Source: Torreya grandis (taxonomy: Eukaryota > Streptophyta > Pinopsida > Cupressales > Taxaceae). Taken from it: a stretch of 64,000 nt of DNA. Of the stretch, positions 11,636 through 23,191 are shown in pieces. Both the position numbers and the translations under genes were made by a program. A model generated the notes under the pieces. The model was not told the DNA's origin, made no database searches, and saw only the letters and a program-made list of their open reading frames with translations. The DNA lies in assembly GCA_037957365.1 (NCBI GenBank), contig JARHVA010005355.1:310001-374000 (forward strand), read 5' to 3'. Position 1 is the stretch's first letter. The number at the start of each line of letters is the position of its first letter.

Positions 11636-12473
11636 TGTTGAGGTATGTTATTGTTATTGATATTGAGACATTGATGTCAAAATCAATATGTATATCATTA
11701 ATGTCAAGTTCAAAGTTGAGGCTATGCATGGTGAAGTGGTATGTGACAAAGAAGTCTTATGACAAGAGAAAATTTAAAGGAAACATTTTATCTCTCTATT
11801 GAGAGAGAATTTGAAGGCAACCTAGTAATTTTTTTTAGGTTGATGAAATTTCAAATTCAAGATCAATATTCAAGGTAAGCATATTATTGAGCACTAGTCT
11901 TGAGGATCAATTTCATATCATGAGCATGGTTTAACAATCTTTGAGTTCTATATGAGGTCTTAGCATAATGTTGTGGTGTGAAAAAATCATAATCATATTG
12001 AGAGTAGCCTTATATTTATAATAATATATATTTAAAAGTGTTCTTGGTTGATATCATTAAGAATTAACTTGTTTGAGTTTAAATCCTTGAGTACTAGGTG
12101 TCTTGAGAAGCCTAGTCTAGTCTTGTGAGGTGTATGCATAAAACATAGTGGATCTTGGTTAATTATGTCATTAAAGGAATGAGAGAGTGTATAAAGTTGT
12201 TTAATCATGTTAAAGAATCAAATAATCCTTTATAAGAGTTCCAAGTTAATTTTTGAGGCTTAGTCCTTGCATGAAGAAACCTAGTGAAAAGGCATAGGCC
12301 TAGTAACATGTTCAAGTGAGCAGTATGAGACTTGTGAGAAGAATATTGGTAGTGTGTGAGCATGGTATGAGGTTTTATGACATAATTATGAGGTATTGAA
12401 ATCAATTAAATATAATTCAAGGTGTGTTCATGGTCTAAGTATGATTGACAGTTTAAGGCCTAATATGCAAAGA
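11636..12473 (+). repeat. Left LTR of copia-like element, part 1
   Basis: Aligns with 28407-29246, for example at gtgaagtggtatgtgacaaa, ttatctctctattgag and cttgaggatcaatttcatatc versus its partner. It is interrupted at 12469-12473 by array B and continues at 23192. No coding content is visible. The minus-strand frames here are not conserved as protein. Confidence 0.85.
12469..12473 (+). other. Target-site duplication of array B (left)
   Basis: AAAGA, identical to 23187-23191. The unoccupied sister LTR has a single AAAGA at 29242-29246 in the same context (…ta..atg.g.aaagagacctagtg). Confidence 0.9.
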
Positions 12474-13003
12474 TGATATGGGCAACAATTTAGGCGGCAA
12501 TTCAGGTGACGATTCTACCCCAATTGATGATAGAAATTATGGGAGCCATAAATTTTGCACCATAGATCCAATTGGTTTGAACCATTGGAAAAATAATAAT
12601 GATTATAATGTAGTGATATGGCACTGAGCTTTTTTTGGTGTTTTTTGACCCTCAAAAACCTAATGGAAGTGCCCCAAATTTCAATTTTAGTAGTGTAGTC
12701 CAAAAATAGTAAGTTTATAAATATAGTAATTCCTTGATTTCTATATTGTTTTAAATCATGGAATTTGAACCACTTAATCTCCCTTGAGATTGGTGACCTT
12801 CCACATCCTCCTCCTTATTTAAAAATGTGTATAAATGAGGATGTAACCTAAAATAGGAATCAAACATCTCTTCCTAGAGATAAGCATATAGTGGTATTGC
12901 AATCTTGAGTAATAAAACATCTCTTCTTAGAGAATTCCTTGTTATTATGTTATTTTTGTGTTTTTGAAATATATGTTAATCAATAATTTTGAGTTTTGGA
13001 TCA
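12474..13003 (+). repeat. LTR 1 of array B
   Basis: 530 bases, TGATATGG to TTGGATCA. It contains a TATA-like box (tgtataaatgag, near 12828) and AATAAA at 12911. The phrase aaacatctcttcctagaga recurs about 54 bases later as aaacatctcttcttagaga. All of these are kept in the other two LTRs. Confidence 0.92.
12828..12839 (+). promoter_or_regulatory. TATA-like box in B LTR 1
   Basis: tgtataaatgag, at the equivalent place in LTR 2 (17918-17929) and LTR 3 (near 23009-23020). AATAAA follows about 80 bases downstream in each. This is the usual U3/R layout, and activity is inferred from position only. Confidence 0.55.
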
Positions 13004-13015
13004 GTGGTATCAGAG
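13004..13015 (+). promoter_or_regulatory. Primer-binding site, B unit 1
   Basis: gtggtatcagag begins directly after LTR 1. It contains TGGTATCAGAG, the complement of the initiator tRNA-Met 3' end used by many plant gypsy elements. Confidence 0.9.
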
Positions 13016-13094
13016 TGGTTTGTCTTGAGAGTGTATGATCTTGAGGATGAGGTTAGGCTACAAAAAGCTTAGGTGGAAAACAACAGAGCTTACA

Positions 13095-14010
13095 AACTAT
13101 CCACCTATTCACTCCAAATGACTTCAAATGGTGGAAGACATTAAAACATCCTATCCCTTAAAGGAAATGGTGAATTAAGCCTCTAATGGCAACAAGCATA
13201 TATTCTGCAATAATTTGCCCAAATTCTCCAATAACTCTCGATGGGAAATTCTAGCTTAGCTGCACTTCCTGGCTCCTCATCCATGGAACATCATTTTAGT
13301 GCCCCAACACCATTCAAGTTTTAGGTGAATTTTGATATCCCTAAATTTAAAGGAAAAATTAATGTTAATGTAGTATAAAACTGGTTGGATAAATTATCTT
13401 CCTACTTTTTTGTAAATAAATTCACCGATGGAGAAAAGATCACTTTTGCTCTTTTGAAAGCATCATTGCCCATGAAAAATTGTTGGAAATTGTACAAAAA
13501 GAGGTTCAATATAGATAAAATTAGCCTTGATGTAGAACCTACCTAAGATGATTTCATGGAAGTGGTAAAGGAAGAATACTATCCCATTGGAGTATATGAT
13601 GATCTGTACATACAGTGGCAACAATTTTACCAAGGTAAAGCCCAATCTGTTTAAGAGTACACTAACATTTTTCATTCTCTATCTACAAGATTGGGCATCT
13701 AAGAAAGTGAGAAACATAAGACTCTCAAATATCATGGTGGACTACCATGGTACATAGGGGGAAATGAAACTCTTAAATTTGGAAACCCTTGGTGAGGCAT
13801 ACAAGTTCATAGTGAAGATTGAGCAGAAGCATAGAAGAAAGAATATGAAGAGTCAGCCTTCAAAATGGAAAAGTGACAAAGAAGGTCAAACATGACACCA
13901 AATTTGGAAGTAAAATGAGTTTTAAGATAATAAACCACAAAATGGGAAGACTAGAAAATGGTGTGATTACCACAAAACTATAACTCACTCCAAAGAAGAA
14001 TGTTGAGCCA
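13095..14010 (+). pseudogene. Gag of B unit 1 (decayed)
   Basis: Gag forms the particle that packages element RNA. The plus-strand reading shows VNFDIPKFKGKINVNVV, NWLDKLSSYFFVNKFTDG, EKITFALLKASLPMKN, DDFMEVVKEEYYPIGVYDD and YTNIFHSLSTRLGI, the capsid-like core of plant gypsy Gag. A probable zinc-binding stretch, WCDYHKT.THSKEEC, lies at about 13960-14010 and is an unusual C-X2-H-type knuckle also seen in unit 2. Internal stops occur (for example in the EEYY block and after RLGI) with several frame changes. Protease follows. Confidence 0.85.
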
Positions 14011-14159
14011 TCAAGTCACTGCTTTTTGAGTCATAATACTCGACATCTACTACTTTGTCTCATACACAACCTATAGTCAAAGAAGATGAAGAAGATATTG
14101 TAGATGTTGATCCTGATACCATCATTACTTCATCATAGATCCATGAGGAAAGGCTAGAT

Positions 14160-14480
14160 GAGAAGGAAATATTTTTTCACTCCAAGTTATGGGTAAAAGG
14201 TAAGCCTCTGCATTTCATTCTTGATAGTGGGAGTCAAAATAATTTAATCTCTACTAAAGTTGTGAAAAGTCTAAATCTATCCATGAAGCCTCACCCAAAG
14301 CCATATAGTATTATATGATTGAGCCTAGGGAGAGACCTCCATATCACCCATCAATGTCTTCTTTCATATATAATAAAACCTTTCCAAGATGAAGTCTTAT
14401 GTGATGTGGTCAATCTAGATGTTTGTGATGTACTCCTTGGTTAGTCTTTCATGTATGATCGACATGGGAATCACAAACCC
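14160..14480 (+). pseudogene. Aspartic protease of B unit 1 (decayed)
   Basis: The reading KLWVKGKPLHFILDSGSQNN contains the active-site motif LDSGS at about 14220-14235. It is followed by LISTKVVKSLNLSMKPHPKP and, after a stop, by DVVNLDVCDVLLG and SFMYDRHG, the second half of the retropepsin fold. It would cut the polyprotein. The active-site triad is intact in the readable frame, but stops interrupt the chain. Reverse transcriptase starts about 340 bases downstream. Confidence 0.8.
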
Positions 14481-14819
14481 AAAGAATCACCCTTACTCTT
14501 AGAAAATTGTGTTATAGGGTATTAGAGGTATCACCTCCCACATCAAGCTCCTTGATTAATGCCAAGGAATGTAAGAGATTGGTGGAGAAGACAGAGTAAT
14601 TCATTCTCATGGTGGTCAAACCATAGAAATCCAAGAAGGATGATGTTGCAGTCCTGACTACACAATCAACACAATAATAGAAGTAGATGGTACAAATCAT
14701 AGGAGAATATGATTACTTATTCAAGTCACCCATGGGAGTTCCATTTCACTACTAGGTAAAACATTCTATTGACTTGATCCTAGGATCACATTTACCTAAC
14801 AGTCTTGTGTATCATAGAT

Positions 14820-15960
14820 AAGTGTTGGAAAATGATGAGATAAAAAGAGAGATTCAGGAATTGATCCAAAAGGATCACATCAGGCCAAGCTCTTCACCCT
14901 ATGGTAGCTCAATTATCTTGGCACCAAAGAAATATGGAACATGGAGGCTTTTCATTGACTATCGAGCCATTAACTATGAAGAATCACTACCCCTCCCCAG
15001 GATTGATGACCTATTAGACTAACTCCATGGTGTGAATATCTACACCAAAATTGATCTCAAATTTGGTTATCACTAAATTCCCATTGATCCCATAGATGTT
15101 TGGAAGATTACATTCAAATCTAAGGAGGGGATATTCAAATGATTGGTTATGCCGTTTGGCTAACTAACACACTTGCAACCTTCATGAGGATGATGGATGA
15201 CATCCTGAGACCCTTCACCAACTCATTCATGGTTGTCTACCTAGATGAAATACTCATTTATAATATAACATGAAAGTAACATCTGCAACATGTTTGTAAG
15301 GTGCTTCAAACTTTTTGGGAACACAATTTATATATAAATCTCAACAAATGCACATTTGGAATGAAAACAATTCAGTACCTAGGGTACCTTGTGAATGAGG
15401 AAGGGGTCCATGTCAATCTAGAGAAGATTTGGGTTATTAAAGAATGGCCTACACTAAGGACCCTCACAAAACTTCATAGCTTCTTGGGTCTTGTAAATTT
15501 CTATCATAGGTTTGTTCCTGGATTCTCACATGTTGCTTGGACACTAACCCAAGTGACTAAATGAAGAGCTAAAGCTACATTTTAGTAGGGAAAAATAAAA
15601 TAAAGGGAATTTGAGAATTTGAAGAATAGACTTTGCTTAGCCCCTGTTCTTTCCTTGCCATATTTGCATTAACCTTTCAATTTGATGATAGATGCATTTG
15701 AATATGCCATGAGAGATGTCATCATGTAACATGGCTATCTTGTTACATATCATATTGAAACTTTCACTAATACAGTTAGGAAATACCCAACATATGACAA
15801 GGACCTCTATGTCATTATGTAATCTTGAAAATAATGGAAACACTACATATTAGGGAAAGAGATGGTCATCCACACTGACCATAGACCATTGGAATTTATC
15901 TAGACATAGAGAAAACTATGAAATGAGAGGCACCAAAAATGGGCCATATATATGTAGTAA
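14820..15960 (+). pseudogene. Reverse transcriptase and RNase H of B unit 1 (decayed)
   Basis: Reverse transcriptase copies the element RNA. Open fragments at 14822-15022 and 15301-15564 show IKREIQELIQKDHIRPSSSP, GTWRLFIDYRAIN, PLPRIDDLLD, then KCTFGMKTIQYLGYLVNEEG and LHSFLGLVNFYHRFVPGFSH. The catalytic YLDD reads YLDE at 15238-15249, which should abolish activity. A short deletion removes part of the segment after RAIN that is kept in unit 2. RNase H motifs follow: PFNLMIDAFEYAMRDVI and EMVIHTDHRPLEFI at 15850-15900. Stops occur throughout. The order gag-protease-RT-RNase H-integrase is standard Ty3/gypsy. Confidence 0.9.
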
Positions 15961-16139
15961 TTCCATCTGATAATCAAAAAAAAAAGGGGAGATCAAATAT
16001 AGCTGTAGATTATCTAAGCTACCCACCAATTACTGCACTCATAATAGTTCTTGACCTATGCAGATATGAGACTACCACTTGGGGTGCTCTATATGAAGTA
16101 GATCTTACCTTTCCTAATAAATATTAGGTACCTCAAGAA

Positions 16140-17510
16140 GGTAAACACATTTTTAATTTATATTTGAAAGATAATGTCCTTTATCATATGGGGCACATCT
16201 GTGTTCCAATTGTAGAGTAATATAAGATGATATGAGAAGCACATTTTAGTAGGATAGCTAGACACTTTAGTATAGAAAAGACATTGACAGTTCTTCAAAA
16301 ATACTTCTACTAGCCCCATATGTGAAAGGATATGGAAAGGTACCTCAAATATTTCACCCCATGTGTGATGTCAAAGCCAATAAATAAGAAGCAAGGATTG
16401 TAGATGCCATTGCCAGAACCAACTAGGCCTTAGGAATCTATCTCAATGTATTTTCTCTCAGGTTTGCCCACTTCAAAACATGGTAATGACTATATTTTTG
16501 TTGTATTTGATCATTTAAAAAAAAATGGCTATCATGATTACTTGTAATAAAAATATATTTACTGAAGAAATTTCTCAACTATATTTTAGTCATGTATGGC
16601 TCCATTTTGGTCTCCCCAAGTCCATTGTCTTAGATCGAGATAGCAGGTTCCTAGGCATCTTCTATTCCACTCTATGGAGATGATGGATACCAAGTTGATG
16701 AAGTCCACAACCTTCCATCCATAGATTGGTGGTCAAATATAATTGGTGAACCACTTTATTATTTACATGATTCAAATGTATCACTCCAAACATCCATACA
16801 CATGGGATGAGGGGCTTCTTTTCATACAACATGGATATAATCAGGTCTTACACAACTCGACCAAACATAATCCATTCCAAGTATGCTTCAGGTTCCAACC
16901 CATGGAACCAATTGATATAGCCATTCCATTATTCACCATGGAATACACACCTCATGGGAGATATATGGTAGGAAAAGCAAAAAATTTCATTGAAAAAATG
17001 CAACACATCTAGTAGCAAGTTCATGACATCTTGGTGAAGATGAATTAAAAGTATAAGCAATGCCATGACAAGCATAAGATTACACACCATTTTGATATGG
17101 GTGATAAGGTTTGGTTGTGGGTTCAAAAGGAATGAATTGTAGGCCCAAACAAAAAAATTCAACCTCTATGATACGATCCCTACACCATCACCAAAAAAGT
17201 TGTAGAAAATGCTTTTCAGTTGAACCTACCAGCCTACCTTGGTCTGCATCCAATATTTAATGTGGAGCTCCTCAAACCATATCACCCACCTCTATTAGAC
17301 ACTTTAGTCATATAAGAACAACTAGACATTGATGGGATTAATCCATAGAGTTTTTATTTAGTAGAGGAGGATCAGATTGTGGACACCTGGATGAAGACAA
17401 CAAGAGGATGCTCTATTCTACTATATCAGGTGGTCAAAAGGGGCTAGCTTAGCCAACAAGGTGAGTGGCTCATAGAGAATCAAATTAAGATAAAAATATA
17501 ACACTTGATG
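16140..17510 (+). pseudogene. Integrase of B unit 1 with divergent C-terminus (decayed)
   Basis: The reading includes a zinc-binding region at 16220-16390 (HFSRIARHFSIEKTLTVL, YLKYFTPCVMSKP; the second cysteine is changed to serine), core pieces at 16490-16750 (DYIFVVFDH, SIVLDRDSRFLG, GGQI.LVNHF) and an open stretch at 16743-17012 (WDEGLLFIQHGYNQVLHN). The C-terminal part reads NAFQLNLPAYLGLHPIFNVE and LLKPYHPPLL near 17210-17300. A last block with EEDQIVDTWMKTTRG and GEWLIENQIK might be a divergent chromodomain, but this is weak. The frame breaks several times. The polypurine tract and LTR 2 follow. Confidence 0.85.
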
Positions 17511-17544
17511 AGGAATATTTATTTAATGGGTACCATTTCTTCTC

Positions 17545-17557
17545 AAGGAGGGAGGAA
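17545..17557 (+). promoter_or_regulatory. Polypurine tract, B unit 1
   Basis: aaggagggaggaa lies directly before the TG of LTR 2. It is identical to the tract at 22650-22662 before LTR 3. It would prime plus-strand cDNA. Confidence 0.9.
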
Positions 17558-18093
17558 TGATCCGAGAAATAATTTAGATGACAATCTGGGTGATGGTTCT
17601 ACCCCAATTGATGATGGAACTTTTGGGAGCCATAACTTTTGCACCATAGCTCTAATTGATTCCCCATTTGAACCATTAGAAATATAAGAATGAAGAGAAC
17701 ATGATTACATGACATGATCTCTACTCAGTGGTTTTTGTTTCCTAAAAACCCAATGGAAGTGCCTCAAATTTCAATTTTAGTAGTGCAGTCTAAAAATAGC
17801 AAGTTTTTAAAAATAGTAATTCCTTGAATTCTGTATTGTTTTAAATCATGGAAGTCAAACAACTTAATCTCCCTTAAGATTTGTGACCTTTCACATCCTC
17901 CTTTTTCTTTCAAAATGTGTATAAATGAATATTTAACCTAAAATGGGAATCAAACATCTCTTCCCAGAGATAAGCATATAGTGGTATTGCAATCTTGAGT
18001 AATAAAACATCTCTTCTTAGCGAATTCATTATTGCTACGTTATTTTTGTGTTCTTAAAATATATATTAATCAAAACTTATAAGTTTTGGATAA
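17558..18093 (+). repeat. LTR 2 of array B (shared middle LTR)
   Basis: 536 bases, TGATCCGAG to TTGGATAA. It is the 3' LTR of unit 1 and the 5' LTR of unit 2. It has a TATA-like box near 17918 and AATAAA at 18001. Confidence 0.92.
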
Positions 18094-18105
18094 GTGTTAT
18101 CAGAG
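18094..18105 (+). promoter_or_regulatory. Primer-binding site, B unit 2
   Basis: gtgttatcagag, one base different from the unit 1 site. The sequence after it continues collinearly with unit 1. Confidence 0.9.
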
Positions 18106-18189
18106 TGGTTTGTCTTGAGAGCATATGATCTTGAGGATGAGGTCAAGCTACAAGAAGCTTGGGTGGAAAATAACAGAGCTTCCAAACTA

Positions 18190-19110
18190 TCCACCTATTC
18201 ACTCTAAATGACTTCAAATGGTAGATGACATTGAGACATCTGATCCCTTTAAGGAAATGGTGAATGAAGCCCTCCAAGGGCAACAAACATAGATGCTACA
18301 AAAATTTGACCAAATTATCCAACAACTCTTGATGGGAAATTTTGGCTCCTCAGATGCACTTCTTAGCTCCTCTTCCATATAATTCTCTTTTAGAGCCCCA
18401 ACACCATTCAGGGTTCAGGTGAATTTTTATATCCCTACATTTGTAGGCAAAATCAATGCTGATGTAGTAGAAAATTAGTTAGATCAATTATCTTCCTACT
18501 TTTCTGTAAATACATTCATCGATGGAGAAAAAATCACTTTTGCTCTTTTGAAAGCATCATTACCCATGAAAAATTGGTGGGAAGTGTAAAAAAAGAGGTT
18601 CAGTATAGATGACATTAGAATTGAGGTGGAACCTACCTGGGATGATTTTATGGAAGCAATAAAGGAAGAATACTATCCCATTAGAGCATATGATGATCTA
18701 TACATACGCAACAACTTCGTCAAGGTAAGGACCAATCTATTTAAGATTACACTGACATTTTTCATTCTCTTTCTATAAGATTGGGCATCCAAGAAAGTGA
18801 GAAACATAAGAATCTCAAATATCATGGTGGAATACAATGGTACATATGGGGGGAAATGGAACTCTTTAATTTAGAAACCCTCAGTGAGGCATACAAGTTC
18901 ATAGTGAAGATTGAGTAGAAGCATGGAAGAAAAAATATGAAGAGTCAGCCTTCAAAATAGAAAAGTGAAAAGGAAGGTCAAACATGAGACCAAAATTAGA
19001 AGCAAAAATATTTTTAAGATAAGAAACCCCAGAAGGGGAAGACTAGAAAATGGTGTGATTACCACAAAATTGGAACTAACTCCAAAGAAGAATGTCGAGC
19101 CATTAAGTCA
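18190..19110 (+). pseudogene. Gag of B unit 2 (decayed)
   Basis: Collinear with unit 1 Gag. Readable phrases include ITFALLKASLPMKNWWEV, YTDIFHSLSIRLGIQESEK, EMELFNLETLSEAYKFIVKI and the zinc-binding stretch WCDYHKIGTNSKEEC near 19045-19095. This copy restores some residues broken in unit 1 (for example IQESEKHK) but carries other stops. It therefore decayed independently after the array formed. Confidence 0.85.
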
Positions 19111-19249
19111 CTACTTTTTGAGTCACAATACTCAACATTTACTACTCTATCTCATATATAACCTATAGTTAAAGAGGATGAAAAAGAGATTATAGATGTT
19201 GAGCCTGATACCATCGTTGCTTCATCATAGACCCATAAAGAAAGGCTAG

Positions 19250-19570
19250 ATGGTAAGGAAAGGTTATTTTACTCCAAATTATGGGTAAAAGGTAAGCCTC
19301 TACATTTCATTCTTGATAGTGGGAGTCAAAAGAATGTAATCTCTACTAAAGTTTTGAAAAGTCTAAATCTATCCATGAAGCCTCACCCAAAGCCATAAAG
19401 TATTGGATAGTTGAGCCTAGGGAGAGACCTCTGTGGCACCCATTAGTGTCTTCTTTAATATGTAATAAAACCTTTATAAGATGGATTCTTATGTGATGTG
19501 GTCAATCTATATGTTTGTGATGTACTCCTTGGTTAGCCTTTCATGTATGATCGACATGGCATATATGAAT
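19250..19570 (+). pseudogene. Aspartic protease of B unit 2 (decayed)
   Basis: The reading KLWVKGKPLHFILDSGSQKN keeps the LDSGS active site near 19310-19325, followed by VISTKVLKSLNLSMKPHPKP, stops, and DVVNLYVCDVLLG. Same domain and spacing as in unit 1. Confidence 0.8.
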
Positions 19571-19919
19571 CACAAAATTAGAGAATCACCCTTACTCTTG
19601 GAATGCAACACTATAGAGTATCAGAGGTACCACCTCCCACATCTATCTCCTTGATTAGTGCCAAGAAATGTAATATATTGGTAGAGAAGACAAAGCAATT
19701 CATTCTCATGGTGGTCAAACCATAGAAATCCAAGAAGGCTAATGTTGTAGTCCTAACTACACAATCAACACAATAATAAAATTAGATGTGACAAATCATA
19801 GGATAATATGATGACTTATTCAAGTCACCCATGGGAGTTCCACTATACTATTAGGTAAAAAAAATTATCAATTTGATCCCAGGATCACCTTTGCCTAGCA
19901 GTCCTATGTATTGTATATC

Positions 19920-21075
19920 AGTTTTGGAGAATGATGAGATAAAAAGATAGATTTAAGAATTGATCTAAAATGGTCACATCAGGCCAAGATCTTCACCTTG
20001 TGGTAACTTGATTATCCTAGCACCATATAAATATGGAACATGGAGGCTTTGAATTGACTATTGAGCCCTGAATAAAATCACTATGAAGAATCACTACCCC
20101 CTCGCCAGGATTGATGACCTGCTAAACCAACTCTATGGTGTGAAGTTCTTCACCAAAATTGATCTCAAATCTATCTATCACAAAATTATCATCAATCCCA
20201 CTTATGTCTATAATATTTCATTCAAATCTAAGGAGGGGATCTTAAAATGGGTGGTTATGCCTTTTGGCTTAACTAACACACTTGTAACCTTCATGAGGAT
20301 GATGGATGACATCTTGTGACCCTTCACCAACTCATTCATGGTTGTCTACCTAGATGACATACTCATCTATAGTATAACATGGGAATAACATCTAAAAAAT
20401 GTTCATAAGGTTCTTCAAACTCTTTGGGAGCATAACTTGTATAGAAATATTGACAAATGCACATTCAAAATGAAAACAATTCAATACATAGGGTACGTTC
20501 TGAATGAGGAAGGGGTCTATGCCAATCTAGAGAATATTCAGGTTATTTGAGAATAGCCTACACCAAGGACCCTTAAATAACATCATAACTTCTTGGTTCT
20601 TATACATTTATATCATAGGTTTGTTCTTGGATTCTCACATGTTGCTTGGCCACTAACCCAAGTGACTAAAGGAGGAGCTAAAGCTACATTTTAGTGGGAC
20701 AAAATATAACAAAGGGCATTTGAGAATTTTAAGAATAGAATTTTATTAGCCCTTATTCTCACATTGATATATTTAAATCAACCTTTCAATTTGATGATAG
20801 ATGCAACTAAATATGCCATGAGAGCTGTCATCATGCAACATGGCTATCTTATTACTTATCATAGTGAAACTTTCACTGATATAGTCAAGAGATACCTGAC
20901 ATATGACAAGGAGATATATGTCATTGTGCAAGCCTAACAATAATGGAAACACTACATCTTGGGGAAAGAGATGGTCATCCACATTGACCATAGACCATTG
21001 GAATTTATTTAGATGTAGAGCAAACTATGAAATGAGAGGCACAAAAAGTGGGCCACATATCTATAATAATTCTAT
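19920..21075 (+). pseudogene. Reverse transcriptase and RNase H of B unit 2 (decayed)
   Basis: The best fragment is 20083-20319 (MKNHYPLARIDDLLNQLYGV, FFTKIDLKSIYHKIII, WVVMPFGLTNTLVTF). Catalytic YLDD is intact at 20347-20358, unlike the YLDE of unit 1, and the segment after ALNKIT missing from unit 1 is present. RNase H follows with PFNLMIDATKYAMRAVI and MVIHIDHRPLEFI at 20780-21010. Stops remain, for example after MMDDIL, so it is not functional. Taken together the two units give a clearer picture of the family than either alone. Confidence 0.9.
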
Positions 21076-21239
21076 TTGATAATCAAACACAAAAAGGGGA
21101 GCTCAAATATGGCTATAGATTATCTGAGTTGCCCACTAATTACTTCACTCACAATAGTTCTTGACCTGTGTGGACATGAGACTACCACTTGGGGTGCTCT
21201 ATATGAAGTAGATCCTACCTTTACTAATACATATCAGGT

Positions 21240-22620
21240 GCTTCAAGAAGGTAAACATGTTTTTATTTATATTTACAATATAATGTCCTCTATCATATGG
21301 GGAACATCTATGTTCTAGTTTTAGAGAAATAGAAGATGATATGGGAAGCACATTTTAGTAGGATAGCTAGATACTTTGGTATACAAAAGACATTGATAGT
21401 TCTTTAAAAACACTTCTACTAGCCCCATATGTGAAAGGATGTGGAAAGGTCCCTCAAATCTTGCACCCCATGTGCAATAGCCAATCCAACAAATAAGAAG
21501 CAAATATTGTATAGACCATTGCCAGAACCAACCAGGCCTTGTGAATCTGACTCAATTTTCTCTCAAGTTTTCCCACTTCAAAACATGGTAAGGACTGTAT
21601 TTTTGTTTTAGTTGACCATTTTTCAAAAATGGATATCATGATTACTTGTAATAAAAATATATCTACTAAATAAACTACTCAAATATATTTTAGTAATGTA
21701 TGGCTCCATTTTGGTCTCCCCAAGTCCATTATCTCATATCAAGATAGAAGGTTCTTGAGCATCTTCTAGTCTACTCTATGGAAGATGATGGCTACCAAGC
21801 TGATGAATTCCACAACCTTCTATCCATAGAATAATGGTTATATATAAGTGGTGAAATTCTTGATTTTTCACATGATTTATATGTATCACTCCAAACATAT
21901 ACACACATGGGATGAGGGGCTTCTTTTCATACAACATGGATACAATCAGGCCCTACACAGCTTGACCAAGTATAGTCTATTCCAAGTATACTTCAAGTTC
22001 CAACCCATGGCACCAATTGATATAGCCATTCCATTTTCTACTATAGAATACATACCTCGTGGGAGATCTAAGGTAGCAAAAGCAACAAAGTTCATTGAAT
22101 AAATGCAACACATCTAATAACAAGTTCATGACATCTTGGAGAAGATGAATTAGAATTATAAGCAATACCATGACAAACATAGGATTACACACCATTTTGT
22201 TATGGGTGACAAGGTTTTATTATGGATTCAAAAGGAATGAATTATAGGCCCACATATAAAAATTTAGCCTCTGTGATATGGTCCCTACACCATCACCAAA
22301 AATTTTGGAGAAAATACTTTTGAGTTGAACCTACTAGCCTACCTTGGTCTACATCTAATATTCAATGTGGAGATCCTTAAACCATATCATCCACCTATAT
22401 TATACACTTTAGTCATATAGAAACAACTAAATATTGATGAGCTTGATCCATAGAGTTTTGCTCTAATGGAAGAGGATCAAATTGTGGACACCTAGATGAA
22501 GATAATAAGAGGACACTCTATTCTGCTTTATCGGGTGGTCAAAATGGGCTAGCTTATCCACCAAGGTGAGTGGATCATAGAGAATCAAATTAAGACACAA
22601 ATACCACACTTGATGAGGAA
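21240..22620 (+). pseudogene. Integrase of B unit 2 with divergent C-terminus (decayed)
   Basis: Collinear with the unit 1 integrase. The zinc-binding region lies around 21340-21490, the core pieces around 21590-21850, and an open stretch at 21848-22102 reads WDEGLLFIQHGYNQALHS and FQVYFKFQPMAPIDIAIPFS. The C-terminal LPAYLGLH-type block and the last block (EEDQIVDT) follow to 22620. Large minus-strand open frames here are shadows. Frameshifts and stops are frequent. Confidence 0.85.
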
Positions 22621-22649
22621 TATTGATGCAATGGGGGCCATTACTTCTC

Positions 22650-22662
22650 AAGGAGGGAGGAA
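22650..22662 (+). promoter_or_regulatory. Polypurine tract, B unit 2
   Basis: aaggagggaggaa, identical to the unit 1 tract and directly before LTR 3. Confidence 0.9.
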
Positions 22663-23186
22663 TGATTTGGGAAACAATTTAGGTGATGGTTTTATGCCAA
22701 TTGCTGATGAAACTTTTAGAAGCCATAACTTTTGCATCGTATCTCCAATTAACTCCCCATTTAAACCATTAGAAATATAAGAATGAGTAAAATATGGTGA
22801 GATATCATGAGCTATACTCAATAGTTTTGGGCCCCTAAAAACCCAATGGAAGTGCTCTAAATTTCAATTTTAGTAGTACAGTCTAAAAATAGTAAGTTTC
22901 TAAAAATAGTAATTCCTCAAATTTTGTATTGTTTTAAATCATGAAAGTTGAACCACTTAATCTCCCTCGAGATTGGTGACCTTCCAAATCCTCCACCTAC
23001 TTTTAAAATATATATAAATGAAGATGTAACCTAAAATGGGAATCAAACATCTCTTCCTAGAGAGAATCATATAGGGGTATTTCAATATTGAGTAATAAAA
23101 CATCTCTTCTAAGAGAATTCATTATTACTATGTTATTTTCATGTTCTTGAAATATCTGTTAATCTAAACTTCTAAGTTTTGGATCA
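22663..23186 (+). repeat. LTR 3 of array B
   Basis: 524 bases, TGATTTGG to TTGGATCA. A TATA-like box lies near 23009 and AATAAA at 23094. It is followed by the AAAGA target duplication and the rest of the copia LTR. Confidence 0.92.
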
Positions 23187-23191
23187 AAAGA
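23187..23191 (+). other. Target-site duplication of array B (right)
   Basis: AAAGA, identical to 12469-12473. Confidence 0.9.

Larger units (their letters stand above)
12474..23186 (+). mobile_element. Tandem gypsy array B: LTR-internal-LTR-internal-LTR
   Basis: Three LTRs of 524-536 bases (12474-13003, 17558-18093, 22663-23186) alternate with two full-length internal regions of about 4.5 kb. The first two LTRs are each followed by a primer-binding site and the last two are each preceded by the same polypurine tract. A perfect 5-bp duplication AAAGA flanks the whole array, so the tandem behaves as one insertion unit inside the copia LTR. Both internal regions encode gag, protease, reverse transcriptase, RNase H and integrase in the normal Ty3/gypsy order, and both are broken by stops. 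Confidence 0.92.

Noticed and set aside
13004..13015. Possible tRNA fragment gene at tggtatcagag
   Set aside because: It is a primer-binding site complementary to the tRNA end. No cloverleaf surrounds it, and it sits directly at an LTR end.
15637..15843. Minus-strand frame in B unit 1, with a similar one at 20773-20991
   Set aside because: Both are antisense shadows of the RNase H region. Conservation between units follows from the plus-strand gene and the shared origin.
16929..17162. Minus-strand frame conserved in both B units (also 21977-22195)
   Set aside because: Antisense to the integrase C-terminal half. The plus-strand reading has the recognisable domain.
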